In this document: piece by piece, positions 31,882 to 37,543 of the stretch
Layout: the number at the start of each line of letters is the position of its first letter
How positions within the stretch are numbered: the first letter of the stretch is position 1
DNA from: Mesorhizobium alhagi CCNWXJ12-2
GTDB taxonomy: Bacteria > Pseudomonadota > Alphaproteobacteria > Rhizobiales > Rhizobiaceae
Assembly (NCBI RefSeq): GCF_000236565.1
Contig: NZ_AHAM01000057.1
Span: 1 to 43,384 of the forward strand
DNA length: 43,384 bases
Direction: 5' to 3'
Translations under genes and position numbers: made by a program
The notes under the pieces: model-generated
Told to the model about the DNA's origin: nothing
The model's database searches: none
What the model saw: the letters and a program-made list of their open reading frames with translations, nothing else

Positions 31882-32712
31882 TCATGCGACCGCTCCCAGC
31901 CCGATCTCTTCTTCCTCACGCGCGGGGGCACGGGTAGGACGCGCTGCGGTGGGCTGCTGCGTCTTGCGGCGCTGCGCCGGCGGCTTGGCGGGAGTGCCGC
32001 CCAGCCCGATCGCGTCGGCGAGCTTATCGACCTTGCCGTCGAGATCCTGCACCGCCTTCATGGTGATACCGATGGCGTCCTGCACAGGGATCGACTTGCC
32101 GTCGCCCTTGCCGGTTTCGCGCTGGAAATCCTGTGCATAGGTGCCGACGTGGCGGCCTTCGTCCGAGACGCCGTCCTTATAAGTCCACTCCTCGACGGGC
32201 ATCTCGTTGACGGCCTCGAGCGCTTCGCCTTCGGCGATCGGCTCCTTGTCCTCCTTCACGTTTTCGTCGGACGGGAATGAGAACATGCCTGCAAGGCCGC
32301 CGAGGAATGAGCCGACACCGGCGGCGTTCTGGCCTTCGCGCTGCTGCTCGGCATTCCACGCGGAAACCTGCGTCGAATATTGCTGGTTGAGCGTCGAGCC
32401 CATACCGGCATAGCCCTGCATTCCGCCGCGGAAGCCGCTGCCCATGATATCGGTCGAGGCGAGATACTGCGCATTGCTGCCCTGGTTGAGCCCCACCGCC
32501 GAAGATCCGCCGCCAAGGCCCACCTGCGCCGCCTGCGCGCTCTGCGACGGCAGGCCTCGGCCGAGATTGGCAACGTCAGCCTTGAGCGCCAGCCCCTTGT
32601 CACGCGTCGCGGTGCGCGCGGTGTTCTTCGCGCCGGCCGTCGCCAGCGCCGTGCCCATCTCGCCGGCGCGCTCGATGCCGGCATGCCGGCCGGAGCGGGG
32701 GTCAATGCCCAT
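31882..32712 (-). CDS. Virion protein with S74 intramolecular-chaperone domain (3' part, after an amber codon)
   Basis: In this segment (276 residues from ATG 32712), PSDENVKEDKEPI at about 144-156 is the start of a peptidase S74 chaperone domain. It is followed by VEEWTYKDG, HVGTYAQDFQ and IPVQDAIGITMKAVQDLDGK. S74 domains help trimerise phage fibres and then cut themselves off at the SDxx.K signature. ATG 32712 has no ribosome site; the frame continues upstream through 32813 to a TAG at 32815-32817 and then to the ORF starting at 33096. The two are best seen as one gene of about 404 codons with a nonsense or readthrough codon. The end reads EEIGLGAVA. Confidence 0.8.
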   Translation of the reverse strand: MGIDPRSGRHAGIERAGEMGTALATAGAKNTARTATRDKGLALKADVANLGRGLPSQSAQAAQVGLGGGSSAVGLNQGSNAQYLASTDIMGSGFRGGMQGYAGMGSTLNQQYSTQVSAWNAEQQREGQNAAGVGSFLGGLAGMFSFPSDENVKEDKEPIAEGEALEAVNEMPVEEWTYKDGVSDEGRHVGTYAQDFQRETGKGDGKSIPVQDAIGITMKAVQDLDGKVDKLADAIGLGGTPAKPPAQRRKTQQPTAARPTRAPAREEEEIGLGAVA

Positions 32713-32814
32713 CGAAGCCGCCTCGCGGCGCGCGGTTTCACGTGAGGCAGCGGCCGCCGACTGGACATCGCCCGCAGCCTCGGCCGCGGCCGCTTCCTGC
32801 CGCTCTTTCGCGCC

Positions 32815-33096
32815 CTACTCGGACGCCCCCGCGATGAACTCATCCTCGATCGGCTTGAACGTCGTCTCGTATCGCTCTCGATCCGCCCGTGACCAGTCCG
32901 CCTGGTCCTTAGCAATGCCGAGCTGCATGCCGGTGACTTCTTTGGTCAGCGCGTCGAGTTCGACCTGGCGTTCCTGCGAGACCGCGAAGGCATCCTTCGC
33001 GAAGTTCATCCACTCCACGCCGGTTTCGGCCTGCAGGAGCGCGGCCTTGCCGATATTCTTATCAGGGGAGGGTGCGCTGGAAGAGCCTTTGCCCAT
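32815..33096 (-). CDS. Virion protein, 5' part (93 aa, ends at amber codon)
   Basis: Starts MGKGSSSAPSPDKNIGKAAL at ATG 33096, 7 nt after AAGGAA and behind leader C. It is helical with a coiled coil (AVSQERQVELDALTKEVTGM). Codon 94 is TAG; the same frame then stays open and coding-like (GAKERQEAAAAEAAGDVQSA) into the S74 part. CAG to TAG is the simplest single change. The 93-aa fragment alone would lack the chaperone domain. Confidence 0.8.
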   Translation of the reverse strand: MGKGSSSAPSPDKNIGKAALLQAETGVEWMNFAKDAFAVSQERQVELDALTKEVTGMQLGIAKDQADWSRADRERYETTFKPIEDEFIAGASE

Positions 33097-33121
33097 GTAC
33101 GTGTTCCTTCATGAAGGACCG

Positions 33122-33153
33122 GCACGTCATGCGCTGGGGGATGTGGCCTTATA
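33122..33153 (-). promoter_or_regulatory. Late leader element C (S74 virion gene)
   Basis: Leftward: TATAAG (33153-33148) overlapping the stop codon of the acetyltransferase gene, 13 nt, GCGCATGACGTGC (33134-33122), then the palindrome TCCTTCATGAAGGA covering the SD of ATG 33096. Confidence 0.75.
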
Positions 33154-33613
33154 CCGTGGCGCGGACGATTTTGCCAGTGCCGCCGATCGTGGCGGGGAGC
33201 CAGCGGCATTCACGCCGCAGCATGCCGAAAATGATGGTGTCGCTGCCGTCCTCGCTGTCCTCGCGCAGGCGGCCTTCCTCAACCCAGCCCATGTGCCGCG
33301 TCAGCCGGAGCGACTCGGCGTTCGTCTCGGGGATGCCGCAAGTGATGCGCGGGAATTTGCACTGGATGAATGGATAGGCAAACACGCGGGTGATGAACTC
33401 GCGCGTCATCCACCGCTTGGAGCCGTCCGACGCCAGATGCACCAGACAGGTGGTGGTGGTGAAGGTGTCGAAAACAACGACGCCGCGCAGCTCACCGGCG
33501 CGCTCATGCCCGATCGCTCGGGCATCATCGCGGAATCGGCTGTTGGCGACGCGGCTTTCGGCCCAGGCGATCAGCCTGTCATCCTCGCCGTAGACGTATT
33601 CCGACGCGCTCAT
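33149..33613 (-). CDS. GNAT-type acetyltransferase, virion-operon
   Basis: 154 residues starting MSASEYVYGEDDRLIAWAES. The fold text is GNAT-like: RGVVVFDTFTTTTCLVHLAS, then FITRVFAYPFIQCKF, and the acetyl-CoA/substrate strand ITCGIPETNAESLRLTRHMG followed by WVEEGRLRE. Such genes sit among virion genes of many podoviruses (after the nozzle gene) with unknown substrate. ATG 33613 overlaps the nuclease stop (ATGA). The stop TAA doubles as part of leader C's -10-like box. Confidence 0.85.
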   Translation of the reverse strand: MSASEYVYGEDDRLIAWAESRVANSRFRDDARAIGHERAGELRGVVVFDTFTTTTCLVHLASDGSKRWMTREFITRVFAYPFIQCKFPRITCGIPETNAESLRLTRHMGWVEEGRLREDSEDGSDTIIFGMLRRECRWLPATIGGTGKIVRATV

Positions 33614-34029
33614 TTCAGCACGCCCATCTCTCGCAGGATGGCCTCGCCCTCGTCGGCCGAGCGCATGATGCGGTATGGAACGCCCCGTGCGGTGCACCAG
33701 GCCTCGAAATCGGTTTGCCCGGCCGTCTGCACCCCCTTGGGCGCTTTCGCCTCGAGCGCGGCGCTGCCGCCCGGCCAGAGGAACACATAGTCCGACGCGC
33801 CGGTAATCATGCCAAGCGCCTTGGCGATCGCGTAGCGGATGTTGGCGTTCTTCGTGCCGCCGCCGATCTCGTTGCCGATATGCGACCACACCGCCACCGG
33901 GCGGCCCTCGAGCGTCCACGCGCGCAGCCGGTTGGCGAACTCGATGCAGATTCGGTCCTCGGGGCCGAGCTTGAGCGTAGGGGCCAGAAACGGCCGCGTC
34001 ATGAGGCGGAGGAGGGCGGCAGGCGTCAA
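33610..34029 (-). CDS. VRR-NUC-like nuclease
   Basis: 139 residues. The VRR-NUC pattern is visible: IGNEIGGGTKNANI, GASDYVFLW (catalytic Asp, about 79), LEAKAPKGVQ (Glu-x-Lys, about 92-96), QTDFEAWC and GVPYRIMRSADE. Such PD-(D/E)XK nucleases act on branched or ended DNA. The start is TTG 34029, overlapping the previous stop as TTGA; ATG 34002 would drop nine residues and has no better ribosome site. Being in a virion operon, it may act on genome packaging or on host DNA after entry. Confidence 0.85.
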   Translation of the reverse strand: MTPAALLRLMTRPFLAPTLKLGPEDRICIEFANRLRAWTLEGRPVAVWSHIGNEIGGGTKNANIRYAIAKALGMITGASDYVFLWPGGSAALEAKAPKGVQTAGQTDFEAWCTARGVPYRIMRSADEGEAILREMGVLK

Positions 34030-34280
34030 GGCAGCAACCGGGCCTGCAGCGCGTCGGCAATGGCCGTGAGGCGGTTGAAGATCGCCGTCACGTCATCGAC
34101 CAGCGCGTCGAACTCGGCCTTTGTCGGGGCCGCGCCGGCGGCCTTGGCGGATTTGAGCTTCGCCTGCAGCTCGAGCAGCGCCGACACGTCGTCGATGCGC
34201 ACGGCCGCACGGCGGATGGCGCCGCGATTGCGCGAGCCGTCCAGCGTCTCGATCTTCTCCTTGAGCAGCTGATCGATCAT
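34026..34280 (-). CDS. Small coiled-coil protein (84 aa), virion operon
   Basis: Starts MIDQLLKEKIETLDGSRNRG at ATG 34280, overlapping the upstream stop as ATGA. Entirely helical with heptad-like spacing (VSALLELQAKLKSAKAAGAA). No domain. It may be a tail or ejection accessory protein. The frame extends upstream to 34361 within the nozzle gene but that stretch looks non-coding. Confidence 0.7.
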   Translation of the reverse strand: MIDQLLKEKIETLDGSRNRGAIRRAAVRIDDVSALLELQAKLKSAKAAGAAPTKAEFDALVDDVTAIFNRLTAIADALQARLLP

Positions 34281-36025
34281 GCTACCTGCTTCAGTTCGTC
34301 GATCGTCTGCGCCATGACGATCTGTTCGACCTGGACGTCGCCGAATACGTCGATTTCCCATGTGCGCGCCAGAAAGCCCCCCGGCAGGCGCACCGGGCGG
34401 TTGGCGCGGGTGACAGAGGCCACACGCACCTGGTCGGCGTAGATGCCCACGGTGAGGATGTTCGGGCTCGGCTGGGGAATCGGCGTCAGCATGTCCCCAT
34501 CGAGCGGGTAAGCGTCGAGCAATCCGCCATCGATCTCGCCGCCGACAGAACCCGCCGCGATCAGCGTCTCGTTTGCCGCGATGACTGCCGCGATGTCATC
34601 CTCAAGGTTCTCCTCCTCCTGGTTGGTGACGATGCCGGTGGCGTCGATCTGGATAGCGCCGAAGTTCAATGGCTGGGGCAGCACGAACTGCTTGCTTTTC
34701 CAGTATTGCGTCCTGCGGGCCGCGTTGGGCGCATCGAACTGGCGGATCTCGTCCGTTCCACTCTTGAGGAAGAAAAGCCCGCCGCTCGACACCTCGTAAA
34801 ATGCAGCGGTGGCGCTGGCCTCGGTCCGGATGAGGAAGGATTCGCCGGAAAGGTCGAGCAGCAGTGCACCGGTCTGGATCGAACCGTCCGTTGCGGTGGT
34901 GTCGTAGAAGGCGAAATAGCGGCCGGAGAGCTGCGCCCCGATCATGGTCGAAGGCGACAGCGCCAGCCAACCCTCCCGGTTGAAGATATTGCCGGTCGCA
35001 ATCGCGAATGCGCCGTCCGCTCGCACCACGACCATGCCCTCGTGCGAAGGATAGGCGATGGCATAACCGAGATCCACGATGCCGCGCGCGTTGATGCAGG
35101 GTAGGTTCTGCTCCATCTTCTGCATCTGCATGGTTTCGGGGGTGACGCCGGCTGCCATGTAGGGGTGCTTCTCGGTCATGATGATGACCGTGGTGCCGAC
35201 AGCGCCGAGCCCAACGATGTCGGAATCGACCGCGAGCGCGTACTTCTGCGGCCAGGCATGCGGGCGGTAGGGTTCGCAGAAATAGAGATCGCGGCCGGAG
35301 AATGCAGCCATCATGCCGTTTGGGAGCGCGATCAGGCCTTCCAGCGTGTCGGGCGGGGCGTTCCAGCTTGCCGAGGGCAACGGCTCCTGGAAGGCATCCA
35401 CGGCGATGTCGTCGGTGAAATCGCCCGTCCCAGCGACGCGCTCGGCGATCAGATAGAAGTACGTGCCGCTCTGCCCGGTCTGCGAGCGGTAGATGCGCTG
35501 GTGCGTGATGGCGCGATCGGCCGGCGTCGCACCGAAGCCGGACAGGGTGATGGTGTCGCCCGGCTGCCAATCGATGGCGTTTGACGCCGGGCATGGCTCC
35601 GATTCCTCGCCGAAGGACGTGACCCACGTGTAGACGTAGACGCGGGTGGTGACGTCGCCGGATCCGGCCCCATCGGTTGCGGCCGTCAGCGCGACGGCCG
35701 GCGGATCGATCGCCAGCTCGTAGATGTCTTCGCCCACGCGCATCTTCGGCACGCCGTCGCCGGTGTAGTAGAGCCGGTCGGATGCGACGGGTCCGGGAAC
35801 GGCATGAACGACAGTTTCCCAGCCCAACCAGTCGACGCCGTGCCGGTAGATGGTCTGCAGGGCGGAAGAAGCCGCCGTCGCGATCAGCGCGGTCTTGCGC
35901 ATGGGTGTCAGGCCGCCATCGTCTAGCCTGGTGTCGAGCGCCGCCTGCGCGGCCGCGGCCGGCATCAGGCGGGGGATGATGCGGGGCTGCTCGCCGGTGA
36001 AGCCCGTTAGCTTGATCGCGGCCAT
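34277..36025 (-). CDS. Phage tail nozzle-like virion protein (582 aa)
   Basis: Starts MAAIKLTGFTGEQPRIIPRL at ATG 36025, sharing a base with the upstream stop. The opening, with TRLDDGGLTPMRKTALI, is typical of a conserved podovirus virion protein placed near the tail tube/nozzle genes. The body is beta-rich: GLIALPNGMMAAFSGRDLYF, a repeated strand pattern and YAIAYPSHEGMVVVRADGAF, consistent with a beta-propeller-like nozzle such as T7 gp12. It lies between the collar fibre and the small coiled protein in one operon. The nozzle assignment is from gene order and pattern, not a search. Confidence 0.75.
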   Translation of the reverse strand: MAAIKLTGFTGEQPRIIPRLMPAAAAQAALDTRLDDGGLTPMRKTALIATAASSALQTIYRHGVDWLGWETVVHAVPGPVASDRLYYTGDGVPKMRVGEDIYELAIDPPAVALTAATDGAGSGDVTTRVYVYTWVTSFGEESEPCPASNAIDWQPGDTITLSGFGATPADRAITHQRIYRSQTGQSGTYFYLIAERVAGTGDFTDDIAVDAFQEPLPSASWNAPPDTLEGLIALPNGMMAAFSGRDLYFCEPYRPHAWPQKYALAVDSDIVGLGAVGTTVIIMTEKHPYMAAGVTPETMQMQKMEQNLPCINARGIVDLGYAIAYPSHEGMVVVRADGAFAIATGNIFNREGWLALSPSTMIGAQLSGRYFAFYDTTATDGSIQTGALLLDLSGESFLIRTEASATAAFYEVSSGGLFFLKSGTDEIRQFDAPNAARRTQYWKSKQFVLPQPLNFGAIQIDATGIVTNQEEENLEDDIAAVIAANETLIAAGSVGGEIDGGLLDAYPLDGDMLTPIPQPSPNILTVGIYADQVRVASVTRANRPVRLPGGFLARTWEIDVFGDVQVEQIVMAQTIDELKQVA

Positions 36026-37185
36026 CAGGTTTTGATGATCTTGTTGACGATGATGGTCGGCTGGACGTTGTTGTGAGCCTGACCGGAACCGGCGGAGGGA
36101 ATGGAGTGGACGTGGGCTGCAGCGGTGCTCGTTGTGGTGGTGCGGGAGCCGGAATTGCCGCTCTCCCACACTGCAGTCGTCACGTCGCTGCCGGCAAGCG
36201 TGTTTTCGACTGTGTGGCTGTGAGCACCACCGCTACCCGTCGATCCGCCGTGATCGTGCGCGGGAATTTGCGCGAGCGTCAACGTATGCGTCTCGGAGCC
36301 GCCGGTTGCGCCCAGCGTGTCTCCGTTCAAGCCGCCACTCTGGTTGGTTAGGCGGTTGGCCGAGGTGCCGCCCATATCGTCCTGGCCAGCTCCGACGCGG
36401 CCGCGATAGTCGGGCACGTTGAATGTGGTCGAGCCATTGCCAGCGCCGAAAGTGGTGCCGATGACGTCAAACAGGGCGGACTCGCCGGTGCGCGACACCT
36501 CCTGGCCGTAGCAGAGCAGCCATCCGGTCGGCGCGGTGGATCCGCCATAATCAATGATGCCGCCCACCGGCGTCCGCTCGACAACCTCGGCATGCGGCAT
36601 ATAGCTCAAATACCAAGCCCCCCACGTGGCGGCGGCCATTCTGCGGGCGTAGCGGGCAGTCGTCGAAGCCGGCTGGTATTCCTGATAGGCGGTGTTGGCG
36701 TCGATGCCCATGTGCCAGATCATGGCAACCAACGCCAGCGGGGTGTTCAACGTCGAGGCGTCGGCCTGGTAAAAGCCGGTTTTGGTGATGTCGTCGGCGT
36801 CGTCGACCAGCCCGGCCAGGTCGCGCAGCCGCGCCGGCAGCACGGCACTCGCCACCTCGCCCGTCGCCAGCCTGTCGGCATCGGTCGTTCCGGCCTCGAA
36901 CGCGGCGTTGGTTAGCCTGACATCGACGCGGGCGCCGGCGAGGAACGATGCGGCCGTCGAGCCCTCCTGCCCGCGCTCAACCGTCAGCGTGACGCCCGAT
37001 CGGGCGGTGCATTTCATGTTCTCGCGGTTGCCGGACCCGTCGAAGACGGTCAGCGGGCACCAGTCGCCGACGCCGAGCACCGGGAACTTGCCTTCGTCGC
37101 CCGAAGTGATGGCGATCGTGGTGACGGAATCGTTGATGTTGGCTGCCAGCAGCGAGGATGCGTTGTTGGAAAGCTTGAGCGCCAT
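36025..37185 (-). CDS. Tail fibre with phage tail collar domain
   Basis: 386 residues, ATG 37185 behind leader D and GAGAGGA. Residues 1-100 (MALKLSNNASSLLAANINDS...GQEGSTAASFLAGARVDVRL) match the N terminus of the tailspike at 42924 and are the likely virion-binding part. Residues about 205-275 form a tail-collar domain (GGIIDYGGSTAPTGWLLCYG...FGAGNGSTTFNVPDYRGR). The C-terminal part is Gly/Ser/His-rich (IPAHDHGGSTGSGGAHSHTV), as in metal-binding fibre tips. It presumably contacts the host surface. Confidence 0.9.
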   Translation of the reverse strand: MALKLSNNASSLLAANINDSVTTIAITSGDEGKFPVLGVGDWCPLTVFDGSGNRENMKCTARSGVTLTVERGQEGSTAASFLAGARVDVRLTNAAFEAGTTDADRLATGEVASAVLPARLRDLAGLVDDADDITKTGFYQADASTLNTPLALVAMIWHMGIDANTAYQEYQPASTTARYARRMAAATWGAWYLSYMPHAEVVERTPVGGIIDYGGSTAPTGWLLCYGQEVSRTGESALFDVIGTTFGAGNGSTTFNVPDYRGRVGAGQDDMGGTSANRLTNQSGGLNGDTLGATGGSETHTLTLAQIPAHDHGGSTGSGGAHSHTVENTLAGSDVTTAVWESGNSGSRTTTTSTAAAHVHSIPSAGSGQAHNNVQPTIIVNKIIKT

Positions 37186-37207
37186 GGGCCTATCCTCTCG
37201 AGGACCG

Positions 37208-37242
37208 GCACGTCATGCGCTGGAAGTCGCGGCACTATAGCA
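37208..37242 (-). promoter_or_regulatory. Late leader element D (tail fibre operon)
   Basis: Leftward: extended -10 TGC TATAGT (37242-37234), 13 nt, GCGCATGACGTGC (37220-37208), then TCCT-CGAG-AGGA over the SD of ATG 37185. Twenty bases (AGCGCATGACGTGCCGGTCC) are shared with leader C. Confidence 0.78.
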
Positions 37243-37299
37243 CCGGCGGCGACAAATCCGAAAGGGTGCTTCTCCAATGCCCCGCCGGGCTCCTCGGCA

Positions 37300-37328
37300 G
37301 TGACAGGTTGATCTTGCCAAAATAGTGT
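37300..37328 (+). promoter_or_regulatory. Candidate promoter of the rightward moron
   Basis: GTGACA (37300-37305), 17-nt spacer, TAGTGT (37323-37328), 33 nt before ATG 37361. It matches the sigma-70 consensus moderately. It is back to back with leader D and would express the island in the prophage. Confidence 0.4.
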
Positions 37329-37360
37329 GCGAACAGAATGCCGGATGTGGGGAGCCAGCC

Positions 37361-37540
37361 ATGCATTCAGATGCCGAGTATCGTCGGAAGCTATTGAACT
37401 CGTTGCGGGAAAACCCGCAGCGCGGCATTGGCGTACAACTGGACGCCGATAGCTGCCGAGTGCTTCTCGACTACATCATCGAACTACAATCGCGCGATCC
37501 GCGATCACACGACAACGTTGTCGTCTTCACAGCGGGGTAG
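37361..37540 (+). CDS. Hypothetical small protein (59 aa), moron island
   Basis: Starts MHSDAEYRRKLLNSLRENPQ at ATG 37361, 6 nt after GGGGAG. Two helices and a final strand (DNVVVFTAG); the middle, GIGVQLDADSCRVLLDYIIE, is reminiscent of small phage helper proteins. No family recognised. It stops 3 nt before the glycosyltransferase-like gene, so the two are one unit. GTG 37325 is an alternative, weaker start. Confidence 0.65.
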   Translation: MHSDAEYRRKLLNSLRENPQRGIGVQLDADSCRVLLDYIIELQSRDPRSHDNVVVFTAG

Positions 37541-37543
37541 ATA

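Noticed and set aside
31781-31885. Longer start (ATG 31885) for the HNH gene
   Set aside because: It overlaps the upstream stop as ATGA, but ATG 31780 has a near-perfect AGGAGG and starts exactly at the first Cys module.
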